Translations under genes and position numbers: made by a program
Notes under the pieces: model-generated
Told to the model about the DNA's origin: nothing
Database searches by the model: none
What the model saw: the letters and a program-made list of their open reading frames with translations, nothing else
Shown: positions 14,108 to 22,284 of the stretch, piece after piece
How the letters are laid out: each line of letters opens with the position of its first letter
How positions within the stretch are numbered: the stretch's first letter is position 1
IMG/VR virus record: IMGVR_UViG_3300021137_000070
Span: 1 to 28,444 of that record
Strand: one strand, 5' to 3'
DNA: 28,444 nucleotides
Source: a virus

Positions 14108-15282
14108 TTCCTCACCTTCAACAAGTTAGCTTTAGCAAATTCAGCACGATTTACCAATTTAGTTGGTTCTCCGGCATGATTCACAACAAAACCTTCTGGT
14201 CCGGTTTTCTTGTCGTCAATATGATGTTCTAGACCACCTTCGTGTTGTGCTAGTGTGGATACTAATAGATTTTTTGCCTGTTGTAAATGGTGGTGCATCG
14301 CCAAAAGCTTATCATAGTGTTGTTTATTAGCATCAATATGCTGCAAGTGACTTTGGCTTTCAGTATTCTTACGACTTTGAGCTATTGGAGTTTTTAACTT
14401 TGCTCCAGCCTTTTTATATTGATTTGCAATATGTTTTTTTAGGCCTTCGGCTGTAGGAACTTCATCAGTCCTAACAGTATGATTAATATATGTTGCCAAA
14501 TGACCAGCTTCACCACGATGTGGCTCTGTAGCTTTATACATTGTCATTTTGTTGTCGTTATGTATTTTTTGAGCACTAGCCAAGTGTTTTTCAAATTCTT
14601 TCTGGTCACTTTCAGAATAGTGAATTTGTTTTGTATCATGGTTAGCTGACTTGTGCCACACATCAGTATGATGAGCAAAATTATGCAAGTCTGGATGCGG
14701 ATCGGCAGCCATTGATTCCAAATCTTTGCCGTGATATTGCTGATGGATTATGATACCAAGTTTGGATGCTTTAATTTTATCGGCATCAGTACCTTTGGCA
14801 GTATATGTAATGGTATTAGGAGTAAATGAAATTCCTTTTTTGGATTCTTTCTTATCACCCTCGGAATACATCAAATCTCCTTGGTATACACCACTCTTGG
14901 GTGCAATTTTCTTGAGGTGATTCAAAGATGCATGGAGTTTTTCTACAAGACCGGGTGCGTGACCATGGTTCTTTATAATGTCTTTGTGGTTATAATTAAG
15001 TTTTGGGTTTTTATTGAAAGCAGATTTTGATGCAACAAAGAATTTGCCTGTTTCAGGATGGTGTCCAAATACAACGGCAGGAGAGCCATCATATTTCATT
15101 GTTAGTGCAGAACTATGCCCACCAGACTTAATATGTTCGTGTGCTTGATTTAAAGCATTATATGCGTGTTCAAACCCTTTGGTACCATGCAACAATGGAC
15201 GATCTTCAGCATGGTGTATGTGCTTAAGTTTGCCATCGCCGGCCTCTGATTCTTCTTTTAGAAAAGTTAAAAACGACTGCAT
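14104..15282 (-). CDS. Ligase-superfamily-like nucleotidyltransferase with CTS-like N-terminus
   Basis: The 392-residue protein begins MQSFLTFLKEESEAG, a CTS-like peptide (possible cut after E10). It has the marks of a covalent nucleotidyltransferase: motif I KYDG (K63 as the nucleotide-bound lysine, in LTMKYDGSPAV), GVYQGDLMYS (131-140) in the place of motif III, KLGIIIHQQYHG (174-185) resembling motif IIIa, and EGFVV (363-367, motif IV) followed by TKLVNR (374-379, motif V-like). The gap between the motif I half and motif IV is long and His-rich, so there is a large insertion. I recall the same chain as phage family DUF6267; a ligase link is my inference. I chose ATG 15280-15282 over an upstream GTG because AGAAGGA precedes it. 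It is the first gene behind a perfect late promoter. Confidence 0.65.
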   Translation of the reverse strand: MQSFLTFLKEESEAGDGKLKHIHHAEDRPLLHGTKGFEHAYNALNQAHEHIKSGGHSSALTMKYDGSPAVVFGHHPETGKFFVASKSAFNKNPKLNYNHKDIIKNHGHAPGLVEKLHASLNHLKKIAPKSGVYQGDLMYSEGDKKESKKGISFTPNTITYTAKGTDADKIKASKLGIIIHQQYHGKDLESMAADPHPDLHNFAHHTDVWHKSANHDTKQIHYSESDQKEFEKHLASAQKIHNDNKMTMYKATEPHRGEAGHLATYINHTVRTDEVPTAEGLKKHIANQYKKAGAKLKTPIAQSRKNTESQSHLQHIDANKQHYDKLLAMHHHLQQAKNLLVSTLAQHEGGLEHHIDDKKTGPEGFVVNHAGEPTKLVNRAEFAKANLLKVRK

Positions 15283-15326
15283 TAGGATCCTTCTGATATG
15301 CAACACACTTTGGTTGCCGGTTTACT

Positions 15327-15334
15327 TATTTATA
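15327..15334 (-). promoter_or_regulatory. T4-type late promoter (TATAAATA) for the virion block
   Basis: A perfect TATAAATA on the minus strand lies 45 bp before the ATG of the ligase-like gene, in the 122-base gap after the sugar block. Transcription would start near 15321 and could run through five linked genes to 8399. It marks these genes as late, which fits virion proteins. The rest of the gap (15335-15404) shows no gene and no clear terminator hairpin. Confidence 0.8.
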
Positions 15335-15404
15335 CAACTTTTACCTGAACCATTCTAAACCGTAGAAAGGTTGGGTTAGATACATAGTCACTTAAATGTT
15401 GGGT

Positions 15405-16112
15405 TTAAAACTTGGTTCCTTCAAAATCCAACCAATAAGTTGCCATTTTTCCTTTGCCTTCCATGAGATAGAATGGTAAAGTATGGACTAAACCTCGACT
15501 GGAGTTATAGTATAACATAGTTTTAGGTGCCCTGTCAAGCGAAAACGCAAAATGTGTTGTTCCTGTGTCACCACCAATGAATATTTCGGCATCCATAATG
15601 TGGTATATGTTTTCCATAAAGTCGGTACTATTAATCCAATCTTCACCAAAATAAGCAGGTTCTTTCGTACATATTAACTTAATGTACTCATCATATTCTT
15701 TGGCATTATATTTTTCAATTAGATGTTGAAGTAAATTTCTTGGCCAATTACGATATTGATTATATGGAGCATCAAAGAGTGGAAATATAACAATCTTTTT
15801 CCTCATTTCTTTTGTGTTTGGTACTTTAACCAAATCACCAGATATATCACGAAAATCCCAAAGATTAACTCTTTCCCATTGTAAACTGTCCTGACTTTGA
15901 TGTTCGGAGAACCAATCGGTTTGTTTCTTTAAGAATTCAAAAAACTTCTGACAATATTCTTCCGAACTGATTGCACCCGGCATCATGTGAAATTTGATGT
16001 GTGGTTGATTGTTTACTTTTCTTAAATGTTCAATAACATTACCGACAGCAATTAAATCACCATTGCGAATACAATCACCAAAACAGCCTTTATGAATGTT
16101 TAAAATGGTCAA
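15405..16112 (-). CDS. GT9/heptosyltransferase-like glycosyltransferase, probable TTG start
   Basis: The protein is GT-B-like. The N-terminal MTILNIHKGCFGDCIRNGDL matches the Gly-Asp loop start of this family, and the C-terminal IFIGGDTGTTHFAFSLDRAP is the classic sugar-nucleotide site of ADP-heptose:LPS heptosyltransferases (GGDTGxxHxA). An ATG at 16134-16136 would add eight residues, but a TTG at 16110-16112 has GGAG seven bases upstream and gives the natural family start, so I prefer TTG (235 residues). It overlaps the end of the next upstream gene by 23 bases. It is the last gene of the ten-gene sugar block. Acceptor unknown; LPS core or a virion glycan are both possible. Confidence 0.72.
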   Translation of the reverse strand: MTILNIHKGCFGDCIRNGDLIAVGNVIEHLRKVNNQPHIKFHMMPGAISSEEYCQKFFEFLKKQTDWFSEHQSQDSLQWERVNLWDFRDISGDLVKVPNTKEMRKKIVIFPLFDAPYNQYRNWPRNLLQHLIEKYNAKEYDEYIKLICTKEPAYFGEDWINSTDFMENIYHIMDAEIFIGGDTGTTHFAFSLDRAPKTMLYYNSSRGLVHTLPFYLMEGKGKMATYWLDFEGTKF

Positions 16113-16851
16113 GTTTTTTCTCCAAATCTTTTGCATGAACCAGTTTTGCTTGGCGGTTCAAATAAAAATGCTTCTCAAATACTTTATCAATATTTTTGCC
16201 ATTATCCCAAGACACATCATTACCAACTCTAAACTCAGGTTTCCAATCTTCTGCTTTCCAAACACAATACAACGGAACATTGCAAAGGTCTGCTAACATA
16301 CCAATACCGGTAAAGTTTGTGATAAATGGTTTCTTTAGATTCTTAATAATGTAAGCATTTTCCAACATTGGTCTATCATAATCAATGAAATTATATTTCT
16401 CAAGGTGAGATAGAATATGAGTTTCTCTGCGGTCATCAATTTCACCTACAGCCCATCGGTCACCAACATAATATTCATCTTTCACATCAATATCATATTC
16501 CGGTGTTTTTACTGTGAAATCATCATCTACTTCAAATAACATCCTGTAGTGGTCATTCAACCAATTTTCATAACGACAAGTTTCGATTGGTCGATATGGG
16601 TCATTCTTATCTTCCCGCATTGGCCAAGAACTTAATTGTATCATTTCACCGTACATGAATACTTCATCGTCAAATACAACATCGGTAAATAGGTCTTGAT
16701 ACATCAAAAATTCTTTGATGCCTTTAAACTTACGCATACCACTTTTAATGATTAACTCATACTTACCAATATATTTACTAACACCAGACATTACTGGCAT
16801 TCCATTTAAAAAGTCGCCTAGATTAGCAGTTCCACTAAGATATATTCTCAT
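16090..16851 (-). CDS. Divergent GT9-like glycosyltransferase
   Basis: The 253-residue protein starts MRIYLSGTANLGDFLNGMPV, which resembles the Gly-Asp loop of GT9 enzymes. The end of its second half has KKPFITNFTGIGMLADLCNV, parallel to the sugar-nucleotide site but with the usual Asp-Ser/Thr-Gly replaced by Asn-Phe-Thr-Gly. It may be a divergent or partly inactive partner of the GT9-like protein encoded next to it. The start overlaps the stop of the HtrL-like gene (ATGA). Confidence in a glycosyltransferase role is moderate. Confidence 0.55.
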   Translation of the reverse strand: MRIYLSGTANLGDFLNGMPVMSGVSKYIGKYELIIKSGMRKFKGIKEFLMYQDLFTDVVFDDEVFMYGEMIQLSSWPMREDKNDPYRPIETCRYENWLNDHYRMLFEVDDDFTVKTPEYDIDVKDEYYVGDRWAVGEIDDRRETHILSHLEKYNFIDYDRPMLENAYIIKNLKKPFITNFTGIGMLADLCNVPLYCVWKAEDWKPEFRVGNDVSWDNGKNIDKVFEKHFYLNRQAKLVHAKDLEKKLDHFKHS

Positions 16852-17672
16852 TTTACTGTATCATTATAATTGTTAAACAAAACAAACGAATCATGACCTA
16901 ATTGGTGGTCAGGAATGATGTTCAGATTAAACATTTCTGGTTTCTTCAATGAAGCCATCAACCACAAGGTTTGGTCATCATCAATCAAATTCTTTGCTTG
17001 TAATTCTTCCATACTTTCACAAATCAAGTTATTCACTTCAGGCCACAGATTCTTGTGACCAACTTGTTTGGCGCCCAAAATATAAACTGTATTATTAAAG
17101 ATTACATCTTCGATTGTTTTATCTTTTGGAAATTCACGATAGCCAAATAATTGGAATTTATCTTCACCAAAATTATATGTCCACTTTTTACTTGGTGGAA
17201 TTTTATCTTGTGTACGACAATATCCAAAATCAATCTGTGCAACATAATCATTGGTGATTAGATTTGCTTCTAATGCCCATTTAACAAAGAATGATTTTAG
17301 AAACATCAGGTGTACATAATTAGCGTTCCAATATTCCGGATTAATCTGTTGTGAAGGACTTACTTTTCTTTGGAACTCTGTTGTTCTTTGAATGTCATAA
17401 ATCTTTTTCTTCTCACCGTGGAACATTGAAAGATAATCCATAGGTACAATCTTAGTCTTATCTTCTTTACCTTTACGCAAAGCAGCAACTCGTTCAACAA
17501 AATCTGGATGTGTAAAGATAACCATTTCATTATCTAATTGAGCCATATAACTGAATCGCTCAAAGTAAGTATCTACGGTACGATGCAGATAATGTGGAAA
17601 TCCTTTTTCTGGAGTCCAGTCGCCTCGACCCATATCAAAGAAGAATGTTACAATACTAATATCATTATTCAT
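16848..17672 (-). CDS. HtrL/YibB-like glycosyltransferase
   Basis: The 274-residue protein starts ISIVTFFFDMGRGDW, followed by a YFERFSYMAQLDNEMVIFT stretch, AQIDFGYCR (a possible acidic metal site), VYILGAK and DDDQTLWLMA. This order is that of the HtrL/YibB family (also WlaTC), which sits in LPS and capsule loci of Gram-negative bacteria and is thought to transfer sugars. It starts in an ATGA overlap with the epimerase-like gene and ends in an ATGA overlap with the GT9-like gene. The acceptor and sugar cannot be read from sequence. Confidence 0.75.
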   Translation of the reverse strand: MNNDISIVTFFFDMGRGDWTPEKGFPHYLHRTVDTYFERFSYMAQLDNEMVIFTHPDFVERVAALRKGKEDKTKIVPMDYLSMFHGEKKKIYDIQRTTEFQRKVSPSQQINPEYWNANYVHLMFLKSFFVKWALEANLITNDYVAQIDFGYCRTQDKIPPSKKWTYNFGEDKFQLFGYREFPKDKTIEDVIFNNTVYILGAKQVGHKNLWPEVNNLICESMEELQAKNLIDDDQTLWLMASLKKPEMFNLNIIPDHQLGHDSFVLFNNYNDTVK

Positions 17673-18442
17673 AATTTTTCACCAAGTTTTTTAATATATT
17701 TTCTCTGAAAGATAGGCAATTCAATATCCAATGTTTTCAATAATTTTCTATTGTCCAAAATAAATTGGTCTTTTATTTGACCAGATTCAATAAATTTACC
17801 AGATTCATATCCTTCAATCAAAGCTCTCGCAACTTCACCAATCTCTGTTCCGTAACTGGAACTTAAATTATATATTCCTGTAGGTTTCTTCTCTACAATT
17901 TTATTCAATACTTTACATACAGATTTAATTGAAATAAAATCTCGTTTAGATTTACCGCTAATTGTATATACAATTTCATCATTATGTTTTAATTGATTCA
18001 TGCAGAAACCCATAAAAGAATTTCTGCCGTATTCAAAACCGTAAATATTGGATGCTCTTAATATTGTATGAGAACCTCCCAAATCTACTATTTTTCTTTC
18101 GGATGTTGCTTTGTTATCTCCATAATAATCGTTGGCCTCAAGTTTGGATTCTTCATTTAAAATTTGCAAATCATCACAAGTACCATAAACTTTTCTGGTA
18201 CTCATCATAATATAATGGCATTTATTTGCAGCTGCCAAAATGGCTACTTGATAATCCAAATCATTTCGTTGTTTATAATCTTCAATTTTAAATTCGGGAG
18301 TAATTGCGCAATTCAATATAGTATTATACTTGGAAAAATCTACTTTGTCAACATCGGAATAAGAAATAATATCCACGTTTTTGGTAGCATGATAAAAATG
18401 TTTACCAATAAAGCTATTCTTACCAATAATTAATGTTTTCAT
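17669..18442 (-). CDS. NAD-dependent epimerase/dehydratase-like protein (SDR)
   Basis: The 257-residue protein is an extended short-chain dehydrogenase. It has a nucleotide loop LIIGKNSFIGKHF at the start, STRKVYG in the active-site strand, and YGDNK as the Y-x3-K catalytic pair. TILRASNIYG and KRDFISIKSVC also match sugar epimerases/reductases. It would oxidise, epimerise or reduce a nucleotide sugar for the neighbouring transferases. I chose the ATG at 18440-18442 because it overlaps the stop of the upstream gene (ATGA); a start two codons earlier is possible. It is shorter than typical epimerases (about 310-340), so the C-terminal substrate domain is reduced. Confidence 0.75.
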   Translation of the reverse strand: MKTLIIGKNSFIGKHFYHATKNVDIISYSDVDKVDFSKYNTILNCAITPEFKIEDYKQRNDLDYQVAILAAANKCHYIMMSTRKVYGTCDDLQILNEESKLEANDYYGDNKATSERKIVDLGGSHTILRASNIYGFEYGRNSFMGFCMNQLKHNDEIVYTISGKSKRDFISIKSVCKVLNKIVEKKPTGIYNLSSSYGTEIGEVARALIEGYESGKFIESGQIKDQFILDNRKLLKTLDIELPIFQRKYIKKLGEKL

Positions 18443-19167
18443 GTCCAATAATATTTCTTATAGTTATTCACAATTTCAATGTGACTAGGTTGATCATTTG
18501 CAAATTTATCATAATCGTAACCATCATTTGTATGGTGGTGTGAATCCGTCATGTAAGAATTAACATCATAATCTTTTGCACACAACATATAATAAACTAC
18601 CATGTAACAGTCCATATAACCAAGCGGGTTGTATTGTTGTTGGAAAGTATCATGGTTCAATTTAAACCATTCAATTACTCTATCATAGTTATCTAAGAAG
18701 GTCGATACCTTAAAGATGGATCCTCCACCGCAACCATATTGATTTGTGAGTGGTTTTTTACCAGAAAATTCCGTAATGCTGTCTATAATATTTTTAGGAA
18801 TAATATTGCCAACTGTAATATTGTGGCCTGCCATTTCCCAACTATCATCTACTGTAATATTCTTTTTAATCCAAACATCATCTTCCATCATCATTATATG
18901 TGAAGTATTACACTTTAGGCAAGCATAACGGAATCGTTCAAACCATAATAATATTTTTTCTAGATTATAACTAGGATAACCTACTTTTTTGGTATAAAAA
19001 CGATAGTCGCAATTATATGAAAATGCAATCTCAGATAAATTGTCAGCTGCGTCTGAGGCTAAAAAATAATAAGCATCAGGATAATATATACGAACATTAT
19101 CTACCATTTTTAATGTTGATAGTTTTTTACCTGCTGAAGCAAGATGGCAAAACGATATACTAGTCAT
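18439..19167 (-). CDS. GT-A-like glycosyltransferase
   Basis: The 242-residue protein has an N-terminal SISFCHLASAGKKLSTLKMV, an ordered alpha/beta first half, and HIMMMEDDVWI, an acidic D-x-D-like motif that binds the metal and sugar nucleotide in GT-A enzymes. YGCGGGSIFK in the second half is a typical acceptor-loop glycine motif. I cannot name a specific family. The start overlaps the methyltransferase gene upstream by 8 bases, and the stop overlaps the epimerase start. It is part of the ten-gene sugar block. Confidence 0.62.
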   Translation of the reverse strand: MTSISFCHLASAGKKLSTLKMVDNVRIYYPDAYYFLASDAADNLSEIAFSYNCDYRFYTKKVGYPSYNLEKILLWFERFRYACLKCNTSHIMMMEDDVWIKKNITVDDSWEMAGHNITVGNIIPKNIIDSITEFSGKKPLTNQYGCGGGSIFKVSTFLDNYDRVIEWFKLNHDTFQQQYNPLGYMDCYMVVYYMLCAKDYDVNSYMTDSHHHTNDGYDYDKFANDQPSHIEIVNNYKKYYWT

Positions 19168-19726
19168 ATCTTACCACAAACATAATAGAATCGGACATGC
19201 CAGAAATTTCACGAGCATCAATCACTTCATAACTCATATTGTTTGGTACTATCATTTTATATTCTTCGGTCCACTCCATTTGAGCAATATCTTCAATAAC
19301 AAAAACACCGCCGGAGTTTAATTTTGGTAAATAAAGATTTAATGACTGTAAATGACTTTCTTTGGTGTGCGGACCATCATCAATGATAATATCAAAACTA
19401 GGTAAAAAACTGGAAAACTGTTCTTTATATCCGTCAGCATAAAAAATCTTTATTCTAGGAAAAGATTCACAATTTTTTATAGCACCAAAATCAAACGGAT
19501 CAACACCACAAATTTCAGCATTTTTAAAATATTCATGAAATACTGCTAATCCTCCGCCACGGTGGACTCCAATTTCCAATAACTTAATTTCTTTGTCTTT
19601 ATACTTTAAAAATTCTTTATCATAAAATGCTGTACAATAACGATGATTAAACTCTTTATCTGTACCAAATTCATAATGTGTATCATTACGCCAATTGTTT
19701 TCTACCATAATATCAACTAAAGTCAT
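19160..19726 (-). CDS. SAM-dependent methyltransferase, class I
   Basis: The 188-residue protein has the SAM loop LLEIGVHRGGG (49-59), a following ICGVDPF strand end, FDIIIDDGPHTKESHLQSLN as motif IV, and SGGVFVIEDI. IDDGPH followed by a helix and GG-V-x-V-IED is the pattern of methyltransferases that act on sugars or macrolides (Methyltransf_24 or cephalosporin-hydroxylase-like). In this block it probably methylates a sugar. The start forms a TAATG overlap with the epimerase gene upstream. Confidence 0.75.
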   Translation of the reverse strand: MTLVDIMVENNWRNDTHYEFGTDKEFNHRYCTAFYDKEFLKYKDKEIKLLEIGVHRGGGLAVFHEYFKNAEICGVDPFDFGAIKNCESFPRIKIFYADGYKEQFSSFLPSFDIIIDDGPHTKESHLQSLNLYLPKLNSGGVFVIEDIAQMEWTEEYKMIVPNNMSYEVIDAREISGMSDSIMFVVRYD

Positions 19727-20739
19727 TACATTATCCTATCTTTCCATGTTTTTGGTGTTTTATCTGAGATAATTTCAAGTGGGTAAGTATAATCGAAAGG
19801 TTTTGATCCTTTTCGTTTAACATATTCAACAGTTTCTTGAATTGCTTTTTCTAAATTAGTTTTGGTTTCATAGTTCAATAATTTACGAGCTTTATCGGCA
19901 GAACAAGATGCGTGTTTTACTTCTCTTGGTCGGTCAGGCATATGAATTGGTGGCCATATGTTATCTTTTCTCATATCAGTTGCTTCAGCGACCAAATAAG
20001 CCAAATGAGCAACAGTAATTGTACCTTCATCAGGACCAATGTTAATTGTTTCGCTTACGATATTAGGATCTAATGCCATTTTTTCTAAACAACTAATACA
20101 ATCGCCAATATAAGAAAAACAACGAGTTTGTAAACCATCACCATAAATGATTGAAGGTTTATTTTGCAAATTACGATTAATCATAATACTCATAACATTA
20201 CGGAATGGGTCATCGTAACGTTGCCGTGGTCCTACGATATTATGTGGAATAGCAATGTTCCATTCCATACCATGAGTTTCGCAAAGCATTTTTAAAATAT
20301 CTTCACTAGCAACTTTGGCCACTGCGTATGGATCTTCAGGCATTGGAGTCATATCTTCCGTATATGGAGTTTGTTGATTGCCATAACGAGCCATACTAGA
20401 ACAGAAAACAAATCTTTTTACTTTATTTTGAATTGCAGCTGAGATTGTTGATACACTAGCTTCAAAAATATTTCGTGTAATGAAACTAGGAGAGAATACA
20501 GATAATCCTTCGTGTGCCGTTGCAGCACAATGAATTACAATATCACAACCTTCCATAACATAAGTCATCTTTTCATTATCACAACAATCTATAATATAGA
20601 GTTTTGCTTTTTTAGGAACATTATCACGATAACCACCAATTAAGGTGTCGTTACCAATGACCTCATGTCCTAATTCTAGCATTCTGTCGGCAAGGTGGCT
20701 ACCTAGAAACCCTGCGATGCCTGTAATAAAGATTTTCAT
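19726..20739 (-). CDS. NAD-dependent nucleotide-sugar epimerase
   Basis: The 337-residue protein is a full-length extended SDR of the UDP-glucose 4-epimerase type. It has TGIAGFLGSHLADRML at the start (NAD loop), HCAATAHEG, CSSMARYG in the active-site strand and YAVAK (Y-x3-K). NIGPDEGTITV and the RPREVKHASCSADKARKLL stretch near the end are also typical. It would interconvert a nucleotide sugar to feed the transferases in the block. AGGA precedes the ATG at 20737-20739, one base after the stop of the upstream gene. Confidence 0.86.
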   Translation of the reverse strand: MKIFITGIAGFLGSHLADRMLELGHEVIGNDTLIGGYRDNVPKKAKLYIIDCCDNEKMTYVMEGCDIVIHCAATAHEGLSVFSPSFITRNIFEASVSTISAAIQNKVKRFVFCSSMARYGNQQTPYTEDMTPMPEDPYAVAKVASEDILKMLCETHGMEWNIAIPHNIVGPRQRYDDPFRNVMSIMINRNLQNKPSIIYGDGLQTRCFSYIGDCISCLEKMALDPNIVSETINIGPDEGTITVAHLAYLVAEATDMRKDNIWPPIHMPDRPREVKHASCSADKARKLLNYETKTNLEKAIQETVEYVKRKGSKPFDYTYPLEIISDKTPKTWKDRIM

Positions 20740-21579
20740 TTAAGTCCTGTAAATAAAATATTGTGATTCATCTTCTTGGCCATATTTCTCTTGGACAAAC
20801 TTCTTTAAAACTGGTACTCTATCATATTGATGTACAATTGAGTAAGGTTTACCTTGGTATTTTACTAATCCATCTTCAAATGTAGGTTCATCACACAATA
20901 AGTTTGGTCTAAAATGTTGAATCTTAGATGGATCCATAATTGTACCTAACTCAGCCGCCCAATCAAATGTAGTGTATCGAATATCAAGGAATGGTTGTGT
21001 ATTCATCAATACATTGAATACTGCTTGGTCTACAATGGGAATAGGTCTATTAATTGCGTTAGTAAATATGTGGAAAATAACATCTTTAACATATTCAAAT
21101 TCACCACCAAAAGTGCCAACATTTAATATTTGATTATTTTTAAATTGTTCATACACATAAGGACCATAAGTTTGCATTAGATTCTCATTGCCCCAAGGTT
21201 CATCACAATATGCCAAACCTTCAGAAGCAACAATTAATTCAATCTGATTTTCTTCTATTTGTACAAATGGGTCTTTTTGGAAGTAAACATCTTTTACGTC
21301 CGTGGTGACAACATAACGATATTCATTTTGATGATTATGTAGATAATCATAGATCGATAAGAATCGTAAAACATGAATTGGTATACCTTGAACCTGCAAC
21401 ATTGGAACAACTTGAACACCTTGTTCTACTAACCAATCTAATGTTTCTTTAGATGCATTACCATAAACTAAAACAACATCATTTGATCCAGCAACTTCTT
21501 TTGCTGATAGAACCCAAGGTTTTAGTTGATTGATGCCGTAGTTTGTGAAACCACCAATGATTAAGTTTTTTGACGCCAT
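20740..21579 (-). CDS. Glycosyltransferase, GT-A-like with D-x-x-D motif
   Basis: The 279-residue protein starts KNLIIGGFTNYG, has YRYVVTTDVKDVYFQKDPF (an acidic TDVKDV metal site), then NQILNVGTFGGE and PIVDQAVFNVL. The end, YSIVHQYDRVP, is a conserved His-Gln patch also seen in plant-type nucleotide-sugar transferases. I do not assign a CAZy family. GGAG lies seven bases before the ATG at 21577-21579, and the start overlaps the GT2 gene by 19 bases. Confidence 0.72.
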   Translation of the reverse strand: MASKNLIIGGFTNYGINQLKPWVLSAKEVAGSNDVVLVYGNASKETLDWLVEQGVQVVPMLQVQGIPIHVLRFLSIYDYLHNHQNEYRYVVTTDVKDVYFQKDPFVQIEENQIELIVASEGLAYCDEPWGNENLMQTYGPYVYEQFKNNQILNVGTFGGEFEYVKDVIFHIFTNAINRPIPIVDQAVFNVLMNTQPFLDIRYTTFDWAAELGTIMDPSKIQHFRPNLLCDEPTFEDGLVKYQGKPYSIVHQYDRVPVLKKFVQEKYGQEDESQYFIYRT

Positions 21580-22283
21580 GGGAAAACTCCATTATATTTT
21601 TTATTCATCACTTCATTACCATTAATAAAGAAGTCCGCTGTTACAGAACCTTCACCACCATCAACACGATAATGGGTTGTATATTCGTTTGTACAATCCC
21701 ACTTTGGAAAGTATTGAGTTACTGCACTAAGAAACACTCTATCTTGACCCCAACCACCATGCCAAGCACTCGCTAATTTTACAGCAATTGATGTCTTTAG
21801 GCAATAGGAGTTTGTATCTATGTGATTAATACCGTGATAAGTTTGCCATTTACCAAGAGATTCACAATCATCGTTACAGATAAAATCACCGTCTTTATTG
21901 TGTACTTGTCGCAGAGAATAACACCAATCTAAATTACGTTTTTCAATGGTATCAACACAAGTTTGTACATGGTTAGGTGCCAACCAATTATCTTGGTCAA
22001 GATACATTACATATTCAGTATCAACAAGATGTGTAAAGGCTGCATACACACGGTGACCATAAAATCCTTTGGCACCAACATTGATTGGTAAACCACAAAA
22101 TATAATTTTTTTGTAATTTGGATGTTTTTCAAATTGTTTAATGTGGTTTTTTACAGCATAAACAAATTCTGGACCATCACAAACAATATAACACTTAGTA
22201 TCGTAGGTTTGTTCTAGTACGGATTTAATTGATTCGTGTACTGGTGCAGCACCAGTAGTTGGTATAATTACGGTTGCAGACAT
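21561..22283 (-). CDS. GT2-family glycosyltransferase
   Basis: The 240-residue protein has the GT2 opening SATVIIPTTGAAPVHESIKS, VLEQTYDTK, and YVMYLDQDNW with the D-x-D (DQD) metal motif, then a C-terminal GGWGQDRVFLSAV near the catalytic base. The fold is a single GT-A domain without a membrane segment, so it acts in the cytoplasm on a sugar nucleotide. GGAG precedes the ATG at 22281-22283. Confidence 0.8.
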   Translation of the reverse strand: MSATVIIPTTGAAPVHESIKSVLEQTYDTKCYIVCDGPEFVYAVKNHIKQFEKHPNYKKIIFCGLPINVGAKGFYGHRVYAAFTHLVDTEYVMYLDQDNWLAPNHVQTCVDTIEKRNLDWCYSLRQVHNKDGDFICNDDCESLGKWQTYHGINHIDTNSYCLKTSIAVKLASAWHGGWGQDRVFLSAVTQYFPKWDCTNEYTTHYRVDGGEGSVTADFFINGNEVMNKKYNGVFPWRQKT

Positions 22284-22284
22284 A

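Noticed and set aside
15335-15404. Terminator for the sugar block in the gap before the late promoter
   Set aside because: Only a four-pair AACC/GGTT hairpin without a T-run is visible; an AACCCAAC direct repeat is present but not a stem.
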